A DNA stretch of 64,000 bases from NCBI GenBank assembly GCA_947503965.1, contig CANNFU010000003.1, positions 186,001 to 250,000 on the forward strand, written 5' to 3'. The notes beneath the pieces were generated by a model that was given only the letters and a program-made list of their open reading frames with translations, had not been told where the DNA came from and did not search any database. The DNA comes from an uncultured Paracoccaceae bacterium. GTDB taxonomy: Bacteria; Pseudomonadota; Alphaproteobacteria; Rhodobacterales; Rhodobacteraceae. Positions 25,630 to 34,924 of this stretch are shown here, piece by piece. Numbering within the stretch: the stretch's first letter is position 1; the number at the start of each line of letters is the position of its first letter. The translations under genes and the position numbers were made by a program.

Positions 25630-26777
25630 TGGCCGATATCGACATGTCGGGTGCGCAGGTCGCACCACCCCCGCGCAGGCCCCGCGCCGCATCGCCCCTG
25701 ACAAAACTCGTCGCGTCGCGCAGGTTTCAGAAATGGGCCGCGCGCTTTCCCCTGACCCGCCGGATAGTACGATCCGAGGGTGAGGCCATGTTCGATCTGG
25801 TGGCAGGGTTCTGTCACAGTCAGATCCTGCAGGCGCTTGTCGCATTCGAGATCCCTCAAATGCTGTTGCAGCATGAATTGACGGCTGACGCGCTTGCAGC
25901 CGAGGCGCGCACGCCGCTTGACCGGATGCAGGTGCTATTGTCGGGCGCTGTTGCGATTGGTTTGCTTAAACGCCGCCGGTCAGGCCGATATGCGCTGACA
26001 ACGCGGGGCGCGGCGCTGGCTGGCGTGCCGGGGCTGGCGGGCATGATTTCGCATCACGACGTGCTGTATCTGGATCTGGCTGACCCCGTCGCCTTTTTCC
26101 GGGGCGAGGTCGAGACGGAATTGGCTGAATTCTGGCCTTATGTCTTTGGTGCAGGCGGCGCGACCGATCCAGAGGTAACGGCGACCTATTCCCAGCTAAT
26201 GGCCGACAGTCAGGTTCTGGTGGCCGAGGATACGTTGGCCACCGCATCTTTTGGTGGGGTGCGCCGGATCATGGATGTGGGCGGCGGCACTGGTGCGTTT
26301 TTGGCAGCTGTTGGCGCGGCCTATCCTGACTTGCAGATGACATTGTTTGATTTGCCGGCCGTGGTTCCGGCCGCACAAGCCCGTTTTGCCGATCTCGGGA
26401 TGGCGGACCGCGTGACCATCACGCCGGGATCGTTTCGTGATGATCCATTGCCCGAAGGTGCAGACCTGATCAGCCTGATCCGTGTCCTTTATGATCATTC
26501 GGACGAGACTGTGATCGCGCTTTTACGTGCCGTCTATGACGCGCTGCCGGACGGTGGATCGGTCCTGATCTCGGAGCCGATGACAGGTGGGAAACGACCA
26601 GAGCGGGCAGGAGATGCCTATTTTGCACTGTATTGTATGGCGATGCGCACCGGCAAGGCGCGCTCTGCCGATCAGATTGCGGCGCTTTTGGATCGGGCCG
26701 GTTTTGTCGATCTGCAAAAACCAAGGTCGCGCCGCCCGTTCGTGACATCGCTTGTGACAGGTGTAAGGCAAAGTTGA
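25629..26777 (+). CDS. crtF: Hydroxyneurosporene O-methyltransferase
   Basis: CrtF methylates the C1 hydroxyl of demethylspheroidene using S-adenosylmethionine. The 382-residue protein has an N-terminal dimerisation/winged-helix part (ILQALVAFEIPQML, PLDRMQVLLSGAVAIGLL) and a C-terminal class I methyltransferase domain with IMDVGGGTGAFLAAV, LFDLPAVVP and ITPGSFRDDPLP, as in the plant-type O-methyltransferase family. The start is GTG at 25629, sharing one base with the crtE stop; an ATG five codons later is possible. The order crtE-crtF followed by bchC is the conserved purple-bacterial arrangement. Confidence 0.95.
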   Translation: MADIDMSGAQVAPPPRRPRAASPLTKLVASRRFQKWAARFPLTRRIVRSEGEAMFDLVAGFCHSQILQALVAFEIPQMLLQHELTADALAAEARTPLDRMQVLLSGAVAIGLLKRRRSGRYALTTRGAALAGVPGLAGMISHHDVLYLDLADPVAFFRGEVETELAEFWPYVFGAGGATDPEVTATYSQLMADSQVLVAEDTLATASFGGVRRIMDVGGGTGAFLAAVGAAYPDLQMTLFDLPAVVPAAQARFADLGMADRVTITPGSFRDDPLPEGADLISLIRVLYDHSDETVIALLRAVYDALPDGGSVLISEPMTGGKRPERAGDAYFALYCMAMRTGKARSADQIAALLDRAGFVDLQKPRSRRPFVTSLVTGVRQS

Positions 26778-26786
26778 CACTTAATG

Positions 26787-26804
26787 TGTCTAAACTAATT
26801 GACA
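26787..26804. promoter_or_regulatory. CrtJ/PpsR-type operator before bchC (TGT-N12-ACA)
   Basis: TGT (26787-26789) and ACA (26802-26804) are spaced by twelve bases. The right half site overlaps a TTGACA (26799-26804) that, with TAAACT at 26821-26826 sixteen bases on, makes a plausible promoter for bchCXYZ and probably for readthrough into puf. Its inner sequence is close to that of the crtE site (CTAAACTAATTG against AAACTAAAATTG). Confidence 0.75.
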
Positions 26805-26888
26805 GTTGGTGACGTAAAGTTAAACTAACAAAAGGACAGAGTGTTGCAGTCTGAGTCTTGTGGACCCCGCAGCACTGAGGAGAAGACG

Positions 26889-27827
26889 TTGGAAACCAAG
26901 GCCGTTATCCTGACTGCACCGGGTGTGCTTGCACTGGACACAGTGGGAATCACAGCGCCGGAAGCGGATGATCTGGTGGTCGCCATCAATCATTCCGGCA
27001 TTTCAACAGGGACGGAAAAACTGTTCTGGTCGGGTGAAATGCCGCCATTCCCCGGCATGGGTTATCCGCTGATCCCCGGTTACGAGGCCGCAGGCGAAGT
27101 CGTCGAAGCCGGCCCCGAAAGTGGCTACCGTGTTGGTGAACATGTCTTTGTTCCCGGCGCAAGCTGTTACGAAGGTGCGCATGGTCTGTTCGGTGGCGCG
27201 GCCAAGACGGTCGTGACCAAGGCATCCCGCGTCACACGGATTGATCGCGGTTTGGGTGCGGCGGGTGCTTTGCTCGCTCTGGCCGCGACGGCGCGGCACG
27301 CAATAGCGGGACCGAACAAGGCGGTGCCTGATTTGATTGTCGGCCACGGTGTTCTGGGCCGATTGCTGGCCCGTCTGACCATCGCTGCCGGTGCACCTGC
27401 ACCCACGGTTTGGGAAATCGACCCCACCCGTATGTCCGGCGCCCAAGGTTATGATGTCGTTGCCCCTGAAGCTGACGCGCGCCGCGATTACAAATCCATC
27501 TATGATGCGTCAGGGCGGGGTGATCTGCTGAACGATCTGGTGGGCCGCATGGCCAAAGGCGGTGAGATCGTTTTGGCCGGTTTTTATACGGCGCCACTGC
27601 AATTTGCCTTTCCGCCGGCCTTCATGAAAGAGGCGCGGTTTCGCATCAGCGCCGAATGGGCCCCCGACGACATGACGGCGACCAAAGCACTGGTCGAGGC
27701 GGGTACGCTGGAGCTGGCGGACCTGATCACGCATCAGCAGCCAGCCAAGGCCGCAGAACAGGCTTACCAAACCGCATTTACCGATCCGACCTGCCTGAAA
27801 ATGATCCTGAATTGGGGAACCGCGTGA
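26889..27827 (+). CDS. bchC: 3-hydroxyethyl bacteriochlorophyllide a dehydrogenase
   Basis: BchC oxidises the C3 hydroxyethyl group to acetyl late in bacteriochlorophyllide a synthesis. The 312-residue protein reads [66 protein letters not shown] and [13 protein letters not shown], as in Rhodobacter BchC, an alcohol-dehydrogenase-fold protein. The start is a TTG at 26889 with GAGGAG six bases upstream; the in-frame GTG at 26841 has no ribosome site and would add a tail not seen in the family. The last four bases overlap bchX. Confidence 0.95.
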   Translation: METKAVILTAPGVLALDTVGITAPEADDLVVAINHSGISTGTEKLFWSGEMPPFPGMGYPLIPGYEAAGEVVEAGPESGYRVGEHVFVPGASCYEGAHGLFGGAAKTVVTKASRVTRIDRGLGAAGALLALAATARHAIAGPNKAVPDLIVGHGVLGRLLARLTIAAGAPAPTVWEIDPTRMSGAQGYDVVAPEADARRDYKSIYDASGRGDLLNDLVGRMAKGGEIVLAGFYTAPLQFAFPPAFMKEARFRISAEWAPDDMTATKALVEAGTLELADLITHQQPAKAAEQAYQTAFTDPTCLKMILNWGTA

Positions 27828-28828
27828 AAGATGAGATTCCAAACCTGAAGGATTTTGACCAGCGTTTGCGCGATGAAGCAGCGGAAGAGCCGACGCTGGA
27901 GGTACCGCAAGGCGAACCCACGTCCAAAACCCAGATCATCGCGATCTATGGCAAGGGCGGGATTGGCAAATCGTTTACGTTGGCGAACCTGTCACATATG
28001 ATGGCTGAAATGGGCAAGCGTGTCTTGCTGATCGGCTGCGATCCAAAATCGGACACCACCAGCCTGTTGTTCGGCGGCAAGGCCTGCCCGACGATCATCG
28101 AAACATCCGCGAAGAAGAAAATCGCAGGGGAAGAAGTCGCGATTGGCGATGTCTGCTTCAAGCGTGGCGGTGTATTTGCCATGGAGCTTGGTGGCCCCGA
28201 AGTGGGCCGTGGCTGTGGTGGTCGCGGGATCATCCATGGGTTCGAGCTTCTTGAAAAACTGGGGTTCCATGACTGGGACTTTGACTATGTGCTTCTTGAT
28301 TTTCTTGGTGACGTGGTTTGCGGCGGCTTCGGCCTGCCGATCGCGCGCGATATGGCGCAGAAAGTTATCCTGGTAGGGTCCAATGATCTCCAATCGCTTT
28401 ATGTTGCTAACAATGTCTGCTCGGCAGTCGAATATTTCCGAAAACTTGGTGGTAATGTTGGGGTCGCCGGACTTGTCATCAACAAAGATGACGGAACAGG
28501 AGAAGCCCAGGCTTTCGCCGAGGCAGTTAACATTCCTGTCCTTGCTGCAATCCCGCAAGATGACGACCTGAGGAAGAAATCCGCGAATTATCAGATCGTT
28601 GGCACGCATGAAAGCCAATGGGGTCCGATGTTCGAAGGTCTGGCCGCCGCCGTGGGCGTGGCCCCACCTGTGCGCCCGACACCGCTGGATCAGGATGGTC
28701 TGCTGGGGCTGTTCGACAGCAAGGACACCGGCGGCGATTACCAGCTGGTGCCTGCCACCGATGTCGACATGCGCGGCAAGAACGCCAAACCCAAGGAAAG
28801 CCTGGAGGTCATCTACGATGACGCCTGA
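27824..28828 (+). CDS. bchX: Chlorophyllide a reductase iron protein subunit X
   Basis: BchX is the ATP-driven [4Fe-4S] electron donor of chlorophyllide a oxidoreductase (BchXYZ), which reduces ring B to give the bacteriochlorin. The 334-residue protein is NifH-like: [14 protein letters not shown] is the P-loop, GCDPKSDTT follows, GRGCGGRGI supplies one cluster cysteine and [11 protein letters not shown] the other. The start is GTG at 27824 overlapping the bchC stop by four bases ([11 protein letters not shown]), as in other purple bacteria where a charged N-terminal tail precedes the P-loop. Its 3' end overlaps bchY by eleven bases. Confidence 0.96.
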   Translation: MKDEIPNLKDFDQRLRDEAAEEPTLEVPQGEPTSKTQIIAIYGKGGIGKSFTLANLSHMMAEMGKRVLLIGCDPKSDTTSLLFGGKACPTIIETSAKKKIAGEEVAIGDVCFKRGGVFAMELGGPEVGRGCGGRGIIHGFELLEKLGFHDWDFDYVLLDFLGDVVCGGFGLPIARDMAQKVILVGSNDLQSLYVANNVCSAVEYFRKLGGNVGVAGLVINKDDGTGEAQAFAEAVNIPVLAAIPQDDDLRKKSANYQIVGTHESQWGPMFEGLAAAVGVAPPVRPTPLDQDGLLGLFDSKDTGGDYQLVPATDVDMRGKNAKPKESLEVIYDDA

Positions 28829-30413
28829 ATCCGGCACCAAGGGATATGAAGTTGGCTATGATGAGGCTGGCAAGGTCCAGATCATTGAAGGTCAACCCCG
28901 CGAGGAGGTCCCGGATCAGGTCCGGGATGCGGTTGCGCTTGAAGGCGGATGTACCGCCGGGGCGGCCACGATGGAGGCTGCGGCCCGGTCAGCGGGCAAA
29001 TCCGATATCCTCGACCAATACGCCAAGGACTATCCGCAAGGACCCCATGATCAGCCGCAAAGCATGTGCCCGGCTTTCGGGTCTTTGCGCGTGGGCCTTC
29101 GCATGAAGCGGGTCGCCACCGTTCTATCCGGCTCTGCCTGCTGTGTTTACGGCCTGACCTTCGTGTCCCATTTCTATGGTGCCCGACGGTCTGTAGGCTA
29201 TGTGCCGTTCAATTCAGAGACATTGGTGACCGGTAAGCTGTTCGAGGATATCCGTGAAAGCGTCCATGATATGGCCGATCCTGATCGCTACGACGCGATT
29301 GTGGTGACGAACCTGTGCGTGCCGACAGCGTCTGGTGTGCCGCTGCGCTTGTTGCCGAAGGAAATCAACGGCGTGCGGATCGTTGGCATTGACGTACCCG
29401 GCTTCGGCATCCCAACCCATGCCGAGGCCAAGGATGTACTGGCCGGTGCCATGCTGAACTATGCCCGTCAGGAAGTGGCGGCTGGTCCGGTACAGGCCCC
29501 TGTGGGTGGCAAATCTGATCGCCCAACCGTCGCCTTGCTGGGCGAGATGTTCCCGGCGGATCCAATGATGATCGGTGCGATGCTTGGCCCGATGGGCCTC
29601 GCTGCTGGTCCGGTTGTCCCAACCCGTGAATGGCGCGAGCTATATGCGGCGCTTGATTGCGGGGCGGTGGCCGCAATCCATCCGTTCTACACGGCATCGA
29701 TCCGTGAATTCGAAGCCGCCGGGCGTCCTGTGGTTGGTTCGGCGCCGGTTGGATATAACGGCACTGCGGCTTGGCTGATGAATATCGGCGAGGCATTCAA
29801 CGTGCCGCCTGCGCAGATCGCGGCGGCGCAGAATGCGTTTCTGCCGGCCATCAGCGAGGCCCTGAAAGGTGCTCAAATCAACGGCACCGTGACCCTGTCG
29901 GGTTATGAAGGTTCTGAACTGTTGGTCGCGCGCCTGCTGATCGAAAGCGGCGCGGATGTCCCTTATGTCGGCACGGCCTGCCCAAAGACGCCGTGGTCGG
30001 CAGCGGACGCCGAATGGCTCGCTTCGCGTGGGGTGACAGTCAAATATCGTGCGTCGCTTGAGGATGATCTGGCCGCTGTTGACGCGATCAAACCAGACCT
30101 TGCCATTGGCACGACGCCTGTCGTGCAGCACGCCAAGGAACACGGCATTCCTGCCCTTTACTTCACCAATCTGATTTCTGCCCGGCCACTCATGGGGCCA
30201 GCGGGTGCGGGCTCGCTGGCTCAGGTCGTGAATGCGGCAATTGCCGGGAAAGAGAAGATGGACACCATGCGCGCCTTTTTCGAAGGCGTCGGCAATGGGG
30301 ATACAGCAGGTGTCTGGGAGGGGTCGCCGAACCTGCGGCCCGACTTCCGTGCGCAGCATCAAAAGAAGCTCGACAAGATGGCACGGGCCGCGAAAGCGGA
30401 GCAGATGATATGA
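28818..30413 (+). CDS. bchY: Chlorophyllide a reductase subunit Y
   Basis: BchY is one of the two NifDK-like catalytic subunits of chlorophyllide a reductase. The 531-residue protein contains SMCPAFGSLRVGLRM, LSGSACCVYGLTFVSHFYGARRS and VVTNLCVPTASGVPL, with conserved cysteines for the cluster shared with BchZ, and VGTACPKTPWS later. The ATG at 28818 lies inside the bchX end. Residues 31-37 (VPDQVRD) are encoded by a palindromic repeat-like sequence in the variable N-terminus. The gene ends inside the first of two palindromes before bchZ. Confidence 0.96.
   Translation: MTPESGTKGYEVGYDEAGKVQIIEGQPREEVPDQVRDAVALEGGCTAGAATMEAAARSAGKSDILDQYAKDYPQGPHDQPQSMCPAFGSLRVGLRMKRVATVLSGSACCVYGLTFVSHFYGARRSVGYVPFNSETLVTGKLFEDIRESVHDMADPDRYDAIVVTNLCVPTASGVPLRLLPKEINGVRIVGIDVPGFGIPTHAEAKDVLAGAMLNYARQEVAAGPVQAPVGGKSDRPTVALLGEMFPADPMMIGAMLGPMGLAAGPVVPTREWRELYAALDCGAVAAIHPFYTASIREFEAAGRPVVGSAPVGYNGTAAWLMNIGEAFNVPPAQIAAAQNAFLPAISEALKGAQINGTVTLSGYEGSELLVARLLIESGADVPYVGTACPKTPWSAADAEWLASRGVTVKYRASLEDDLAAVDAIKPDLAIGTTPVVQHAKEHGIPALYFTNLISARPLMGPAGAGSLAQVVNAAIAGKEKMDTMRAFFEGVGNGDTAGVWEGSPNLRPDFRAQHQKKLDKMARAAKAEQMI
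28909..28927. repeat. In-frame palindrome in bchY (TCCCGGA-TCAGG-TCCGGGA)
   Basis: Perfect 7-bp arms (28909-28915 and 28921-28927) surround a 5-base loop. The sequence resembles the GTCCCGGG-TCACG-CCCGGGAC stem at 19039-19059 and the dispersed CCCGGA-type repeats of alphaproteobacteria. It is read through as VPDQVRD in the BchY N-terminus. Confidence 0.7.
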
Positions 30414-30476
30414 AGAATTTTGGCCAAAATTCTTCCGTCGGGCAAAATCTTCGTGACGAAGATTTTGCGGGCCCGC
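30412..30476. repeat. Tandem palindromes between bchY and bchZ
   Basis: A perfect 24-bp palindrome at 30412-30435 (core AATTTTGGCCAAAATT) overlaps the bchY stop. A second stem with 12-bp arms follows at 30442-30453/30457-30468 (GCAAAATCTTCG, loop TGA), then GCGGGCCCGC at 30467-30476. The bchZ ribosome site AAGGAGG comes right after. The stems could stabilise or divide the bchCXYZ transcript. They resemble the paired stems after clpA at 46392-46436. Confidence 0.85.
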
Positions 30477-30489
30477 AAGGAGGCGCGCC

Positions 30490-31950
30490 ATGCTAGTCAC
30501 CGATCACGATCGCGCTGGCGGCTACTGGGGTGCAGTCTATGCGTTCTGCGCCGTCAAGGGCTTGCAGGTTGTGATCGACGGCCCCGTGGGTTGCGAAAAC
30601 CTGCCCGTGACCTCTGTTCTGCACTACACCGATGGCCTGCCCCCGCATGAACTGCCCATCGTCGTCACCGGCCTTGGCGAAAGCGAGATGGGTGAAGGCA
30701 CTGAAGAGGCGATGAAGCGGGCCTGGGACACCTTGGACCCGGCGTTGCCTGCTGTTGTCGTGACGGGTTCGATTGCCGAGATGATCGGCGGCGGGGTCAC
30801 CCCGCAAGGCACCAATATCCAGCGGTTCCTGCCGCGCACTATTGATGAGGATCAGTGGGAATGCGCGGACCGGGCCATGACCTGGATCTTCACCGAATTC
30901 GGTATGACCAAGGGGCGCATGCCACCCGAGAAGAAGCGCGAGGAAGACGCCAAGCCGCGCGTGAACATTCTGGGGCCGATGTATGGCGCCTTCAACATGC
31001 CGTCCGATCTGGCCGAAATCCGGCGTCTGGTCGAAGGGATCGGGGCCGAGGTCAACATGGTGATGCCGCTGGGCGCCCATGTGGCCGAGATGCGCAATCT
31101 GGTGAATGCCGATGTGAACATCACCATGTATCGCGAATTCGGGCGCGGCCTTTGCGAGGTGCTGGGCAAGCCCTACCTGCAAGCGCCGTTTGGGATCGAC
31201 AGCACCACAAAATTCCTGCGCAAGCTGGGTGAGTTGACGGGTCTCGATCCTGAGCCGTTCATCGAACGTGAGAAGCATTCGACCATCAAACCTGTCTGGG
31301 ATTTGTGGCGTTCGGTCACACAGGACTTTTTTGCGACGGCTGAATTCGGGATCGTCGCGAACGAAACCTATGCAAGAGGTGTGCGGCATTTCCTCGAAGG
31401 AGATCTGGGTTTCCCCTGTGCTTTCGCCGTGGCCCGCTGCCGTGGCAAGAAGACCAACAATGACGAAGTGCGCAGTCTGATTCACACCAAACGACCGCTG
31501 ATCGTGCTGGGGTCTATCAACGAAAAAATGTACATGGCCGAGATGAAGGCAGGGCATGGCCCATCGCCGGTTTTCATCCCCGCCAGCTTCCCTGGTGCTG
31601 CCATCCGGCGCGCCACGGGCACGCCGTTCATGGGCTATGCCGGGGCCACCTATCTGCTGCAAGAGGTCTGCAACGGCCTCTTTGATGCGCTGTTCCATAT
31701 CCTGCCGCTGGCCAGCGACATGGATGCCACAGATGCCACGCTAACCCCATTGCGCCGCGATTTCCCCTGGGATGCCGACGCGCAGGCCAAGCTGGACGAG
31801 ATCGTAGCGACACACCCGATCCTGACCCGTATTTCTGCCGCCAAAATGCTGCGTGACGCGGCCGAGCGCGCAGCCCTCGACGCCGGCAACGACCGGGTTG
31901 TTCTGGAAACCGTCGAGACACTGCAATCCACCAACGGAGGACGCACATGA
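30490..31950 (+). CDS. bchZ: Chlorophyllide a reductase subunit Z
   Basis: BchZ is the second catalytic subunit of chlorophyllide a oxidoreductase and pairs with BchY to hold the [4Fe-4S] cluster and the substrate. The 486-residue protein starts [19 protein letters not shown], has [23 protein letters not shown] with a cluster cysteine, [34 protein letters not shown] and [26 protein letters not shown] lies seven bases before the ATG. Its stop overlaps the pufQ start by four bases, which ties pigment and complex synthesis into one transcript, a superoperon arrangement known in Rhodobacter. Confidence 0.97.
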   Translation: MLVTDHDRAGGYWGAVYAFCAVKGLQVVIDGPVGCENLPVTSVLHYTDGLPPHELPIVVTGLGESEMGEGTEEAMKRAWDTLDPALPAVVVTGSIAEMIGGGVTPQGTNIQRFLPRTIDEDQWECADRAMTWIFTEFGMTKGRMPPEKKREEDAKPRVNILGPMYGAFNMPSDLAEIRRLVEGIGAEVNMVMPLGAHVAEMRNLVNADVNITMYREFGRGLCEVLGKPYLQAPFGIDSTTKFLRKLGELTGLDPEPFIEREKHSTIKPVWDLWRSVTQDFFATAEFGIVANETYARGVRHFLEGDLGFPCAFAVARCRGKKTNNDEVRSLIHTKRPLIVLGSINEKMYMAEMKAGHGPSPVFIPASFPGAAIRRATGTPFMGYAGATYLLQEVCNGLFDALFHILPLASDMDATDATLTPLRRDFPWDADAQAKLDEIVATHPILTRISAAKMLRDAAERAALDAGNDRVVLETVETLQSTNGGRT

Positions 31951-32171
31951 CTGATTTCACAACAGATGCACCCATCTCAAGGGTCCGGACTGCGCCACCA
32001 AAACGCGAATACTATGCCTATTTCACGCTGATCTTTCTGGCGACACTGCCCCTTGCTTTCCTGACATGGGGGCTGTCGGCAGCGCGCCGGATGGAACTGC
32101 CCGAAAAGGGGCCACTGGCCAAGGCCTGGACACAGGCCCGGATCATCACGCCGCATATCTTCAACGCATGA
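31947..32171 (+). CDS. pufQ: PufQ, bacteriochlorophyll/photosystem assembly protein
   Basis: A 74-residue single-pass membrane protein. A charged N-terminus ending [10 protein letters not shown] leads into one hydrophobic helix (about 27-46) and the tail [20 protein letters not shown], the pattern of PufQ in Rhodobacter. PufQ promotes delivery or stable use of late bacteriochlorophyll intermediates during complex assembly. It starts four bases before the end of bchZ and opens the pufQBALMX operon. The 147 bases to pufB contain a small TGCCCG-GCAA-CGGGCA stem and no pufK-like gene that I can see. Confidence 0.93.
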   Translation: MTDFTTDAPISRVRTAPPKREYYAYFTLIFLATLPLAFLTWGLSAARRMELPEKGPLAKAWTQARIITPHIFNA

Positions 32172-32188
32172 AGATACGGCAAGACATT

Positions 32189-32204
32189 TGCCCGGCAACG
32201 GGCA
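32189..32204 (+). repeat. Small stem-loop after pufQ
   Basis: TGCCCG (32189-32194) and CGGGCA (32199-32204) pair around a GCAA tetraloop, a stable RNA loop type. It sits 18 bases after pufQ and could mark a processing point between the pufQ and pufBA segments of the transcript. The role is inferred. Confidence 0.5.
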
Positions 32205-32318
32205 TCCACAGGTTCATCATTCCCCCCCGGGGTGATGGATTGGGGCAGAGGAAGAGCTTCTGTCGTAACCCGGCCGCGGGGGGTGCGCGGCGTCAGTACA
32301 CAATTTTGGAGACAAAAC

Positions 32319-32474
32319 ATGGCTGACAAATCTGACCTGTCCTTCACAGGTCTCACTGACGAGCAGGCCCAGGAGCTGCACGCAGTCTACATGAGCGGCT
32401 TCGGACTCTTCGCGTTCGTCGCCCTTGTTGCTCACGGACTGACGTACATCAAGCTTCCTTGGTTCAGCTGGTAG
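32319..32474 (+). CDS. pufB: Light-harvesting 1 beta polypeptide
   Basis: The 51-residue antenna peptide reads [20 protein letters not shown], then HAVYMSGFG, a hydrophobic helix, and [15 protein letters not shown]. The His in VAH is the axial ligand of bacteriochlorophyll and the Trp nine residues later is the conserved hydrogen-bonding residue. Unlike the Rhodobacter proteins, the position six residues after the His is Lys rather than Trp. TTGGAG precedes the ATG at 32319. It is followed after 15 bases by pufA, and the two peptides form the LH1 ring subunit. Confidence 0.96.
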   Translation: MADKSDLSFTGLTDEQAQELHAVYMSGFGLFAFVALVAHGLTYIKLPWFSW

Positions 32475-32489
32475 GAAAGGGATTAGAGA

Positions 32490-32648
32490 ATGGCACAGTT
32501 CTACAAGATCTGGCTGGTTTTCGACCCGCGCCGCGTGTTCGTGGCTCAGGGCGTTTTCCTGTTCCTGCTTGCAGCGATGATTCACCTCGTCCTGCTGAGC
32601 AACCCAGAAACAAACTGGTTCACCCTCGCTTTCGGCGAAGGCATGTAA
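32490..32648 (+). CDS. pufA: Light-harvesting 1 alpha polypeptide
   Basis: A 52-residue antenna peptide too short for routine gene lists: [20 protein letters not shown], a membrane helix, then [19 protein letters not shown] and EGM. The His in MIHL binds bacteriochlorophyll, and the Trp eleven residues later matches the LH1 alpha pattern. AGGAAAGGG precedes the ATG. With PufB it builds the ring around the reaction centre. A strong stem-loop follows the gene. Confidence 0.96.
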   Translation: MAQFYKIWLVFDPRRVFVAQGVFLFLLAAMIHLVLLSNPETNWFTLAFGEGM

Positions 32649-32672
32649 TCGGTCCGTCTGGACAAAGAACAC

Positions 32673-32701
32673 GCTGCGGGCGGGCCCGTTCCGCCCGTAG
32701 C
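32673..32701 (+). terminator. pufA-pufL intercistronic hairpin
   Basis: GCTGCGGGCGG (32673-32683) pairs with CCGCCCGTAGC (32691-32701) with one G-U pair. In Rhodobacter, hairpins in this position block 3' decay of the pufBA segment and give far more antenna than reaction-centre mRNA. The position and strength fit that role; there is no U-run, so it is a stabiliser rather than a full terminator. Confidence 0.75.
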
Positions 32702-32774
32702 AAACACCGACGCAAGATGATGACAGGGCGCGCCCGAACGGGGACGCAGGGCCTGTCGGAAATGGAGTAGGAAG

Positions 32775-33605
32775 ATGGCACAGCTCAGCTTCGAGAGAAA
32801 ATACCGGGTCCGTGGCGGGACATTGGTAGGCGGTGATCTGTTCGACTTTTGGGTGGGGCCATTTTATGTTGGCTTCTTCGGGGTCACGACGTTCTTTTTC
32901 GCTGTCCTTGGGACGATATTGATTTTTTACGGGGCCAGCCAAGGCCCGACCTGGAACCCCTGGCTGATCTCAATCGATCCGCCGCCGCTTGACTATGGCC
33001 TGGGTCCCGCACCGCTGATGGAGGGTGGGCTGTGGCAGATCATCACGATCTGTGCCATCGGCGCATTCGTCAGTTGGATGATGCGCGAGGTGGAGATTTG
33101 CCGCAAACTGGGCATCGGCTACCACGTGCCGTTTGCCTTTGGTGTCGCGATCTTCGCCTACGTCACGCTGGTGGTGATCCGCCCCGTCCTGCTGGGCGCC
33201 TGGGGCCATGGGTTCCCCTATGGCATCTTCAGCCACCTCGATTGGGTGAACAACGTGGGCTACGCCTATGGCAACTTCCACTACAATCCCGCGCATATGA
33301 TCGCGATCACGTTCTTCTTTACGACGTGTCTTGCGCTTGCCTTGCATGGCTCGCTGGTTCTGTCCGCTGTGAACCCGCCAAAGGGGCAAGAGATCAAGTC
33401 GCCTGACCACGAAGACACCTATTTCCGTGATCTGATCGGCTATTCGATCGGGCCATTGGGTATTCACCGGCTGGGCCTGTTCCTGGCGCTGAATGCGGGT
33501 TTCTGGTCTGCGATCTGCATCGTGATTTCCGGCACCGTCTGGTTCGAGGAATGGATCGTCTGGTGGGATTGGTACTATGAGCTGCCCTGGTGGGTTGACC
33601 TTTAA
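32775..33605 (+). CDS. pufL: Photosynthetic reaction centre L subunit
   Basis: PufL (276 residues) binds half of the reaction-centre pigments. After [20 protein letters not shown] and the first membrane helix, it shows [51 protein letters not shown] and [20 protein letters not shown], including the His residues that bind the special-pair bacteriochlorophyll and the iron. Length and five-helix plan are standard. A GGAGTAGGAAG ribosome site precedes the ATG. It lies downstream of the stabilising hairpin and 14 bases before pufM. Confidence 0.98.
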   Translation: MAQLSFERKYRVRGGTLVGGDLFDFWVGPFYVGFFGVTTFFFAVLGTILIFYGASQGPTWNPWLISIDPPPLDYGLGPAPLMEGGLWQIITICAIGAFVSWMMREVEICRKLGIGYHVPFAFGVAIFAYVTLVVIRPVLLGAWGHGFPYGIFSHLDWVNNVGYAYGNFHYNPAHMIAITFFFTTCLALALHGSLVLSAVNPPKGQEIKSPDHEDTYFRDLIGYSIGPLGIHRLGLFLALNAGFWSAICIVISGTVWFEEWIVWWDWYYELPWWVDL

Positions 33606-33619
33606 GGAGGGTATGAACA

Positions 33620-34546
33620 ATGGCTGAATATCAAAACATCTTCACCCAGGTTCAGGTGCAAGGCCCTGCCGAAATGGGGGTCGCTGGCTATGACGGCAGC
33701 GGGATTGACCGCAGCAGTGGAACACGTTTCTCCAAGCTGGCGGGTTGGTTCGGGAACGCCCAGTTGGGTCCGATCTATCTGGGTTCGTTCGGGGTCATCT
33801 CGCTTGCCACTGGTCTGATCTGGTTCGTCATGGTCGGTTTGTCCTTCTGGGCGCAGGCCGATTATAACCCGGCGATCTTCATGCGGGATCTGTTCTGGCT
33901 ATCACTTGATCCGCCTTCACCGGGGTACGGATTAGGCATGCCGCCAATGGATGACGGCGGCTACTTCATGATCGCGTCGTTCTTCCTGCTGATCTCGGTT
34001 CTGACATGGTGGGTGCGCACCTACCTGCGGGCCGAGGCGCTGGGCATGGGCAAACATGTCGCCTGGGCGTTCGCCTCGGCCATCTGGTTGTTCCTTGTCT
34101 TGGGTCTGTTCCGTCCGATCCTGATGGGAGACTGGTCTGAAATGGTGCCTTACGGCGTCTTCTCACACCTCGACTGGACGAACCTGTTCTCGATCACTTA
34201 TGGCAACCTGTTCTACAATCCGTTCCATGCACTCAGCATCGTGTTCCTGTATGGGTCTGCCCTGCTGTTCGCGATGCATGGTGCGACGATCCTTGCCGTC
34301 AGCCGCTTCGGCGGCGAGCGTGAGATCGAACAGATCGTGGACCGGGGCACGGCGACTGAACGGGCCGCTTTGTTCTGGCGCTGGACCATGGGCTTTAACG
34401 CCACGATGGAAGGTATCCACCGCTGGGCCTGGTGGTTTGCGGTTCTGACGACCCTCACCGGGGGTATCGGCATCCTGCTGACCGGCACAGTCGTCGACAA
34501 CTGGTTTGTCTGGGCACAAGAACACGGCTACGCGCCGCTCGACTAA
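33620..34546 (+). CDS. pufM: Photosynthetic reaction centre M subunit
   Basis: PufM (308 residues, the usual length for Rhodobacter-type proteins) pairs with PufL. It begins [20 protein letters not shown], has [49 protein letters not shown] and [20 protein letters not shown], then [23 protein letters not shown], including the special-pair His, iron ligands and quinone-site Trp. AAGGAGGG precedes the ATG. There is no pufC cytochrome gene after it; pufX follows instead. Confidence 0.98.
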   Translation: MAEYQNIFTQVQVQGPAEMGVAGYDGSGIDRSSGTRFSKLAGWFGNAQLGPIYLGSFGVISLATGLIWFVMVGLSFWAQADYNPAIFMRDLFWLSLDPPSPGYGLGMPPMDDGGYFMIASFFLLISVLTWWVRTYLRAEALGMGKHVAWAFASAIWLFLVLGLFRPILMGDWSEMVPYGVFSHLDWTNLFSITYGNLFYNPFHALSIVFLYGSALLFAMHGATILAVSRFGGEREIEQIVDRGTATERAALFWRWTMGFNATMEGIHRWAWWFAVLTTLTGGIGILLTGTVVDNWFVWAQEHGYAPLD

Positions 34547-34557
34547 GGAGAGAGATG

Positions 34558-34797
34558 ATGAGTGAACACGAAAACATCCTCGATATGAGCGAGAAGTCAC
34601 GGCTGACCGCTGATATCACACTCTTGATGCTGAAAGGGGCTGGGTATGCTGCGGTCTTCCTGCTCTCCATCTGGTTCATCATTGCTGTGATGGCATGGAT
34701 CGGGCGCGCATTGCCGGAAGAAAGCCGTGATACACCTGACCCGCTTTTGCGGTCGTCGCTGACAATCGAAGTTGCTGAAAACGCAACTTACGTTTGA
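34558..34797 (+). CDS. pufX: PufX, LH1 ring-opening/dimerisation protein
   Basis: A 79-residue single-pass membrane protein directly after pufM. An N-terminal hydrophilic part (MSEHENILDMSEKSRL) is followed by LMLKGAGYAAVFLLSIWF and IGRALPEESRDTPDP, matching the MKGAGWAG...GRMLP pattern of Rhodobacter PufX. Known PufX interrupts the LH1 ring so quinone can exchange, and in R. sphaeroides helps dimerise the complex. Here the second Gly of the R. sphaeroides GxxxG is not kept (GAGYAAV). The ATG at 34558 is chosen over the adjacent ATG at 34555 because GGAG lies seven bases before it. Confidence 0.9.
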   Translation: MSEHENILDMSEKSRLTADITLLMLKGAGYAAVFLLSIWFIIAVMAWIGRALPEESRDTPDPLLRSSLTIEVAENATYV

Positions 34798-34804
34798 TGA
34801 GATT

Positions 34805-34838
34805 GGATCAGGCGCTCGCGCGACGCTGCGCCTGATCC
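34805..34838 (+). terminator. Hairpin after pufX
   Basis: GGATCAGGCGC (34805-34815) and GCGCCTGATCC (34828-34838) are perfect 11-bp arms with a 12-base loop, eight bases after the pufX stop. It is probably the 3'-end stabiliser of the puf transcript or a partial terminator; no U-run follows. Confidence 0.8.
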
Positions 34839-34924
34839 TTCGCCGTCGGACCTCCCTCCCTGGCTGGTCCGTCACTTGGAGCCTTTAGGGTTCCAGTTCC
34901 CTTCCTGTTGGCTACAGGAGACTA

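Noticed and set aside
30493-31698. 401-residue open frame on the minus strand
   Set aside because: It is fully antisense to bchZ, which is unmistakable; the translation has no family features.
32172-32318. Possible pufK-like leader gene between pufQ and pufB
   Set aside because: No frame with a ribosome site and a PufK-like sequence is present; only small hairpins are visible.
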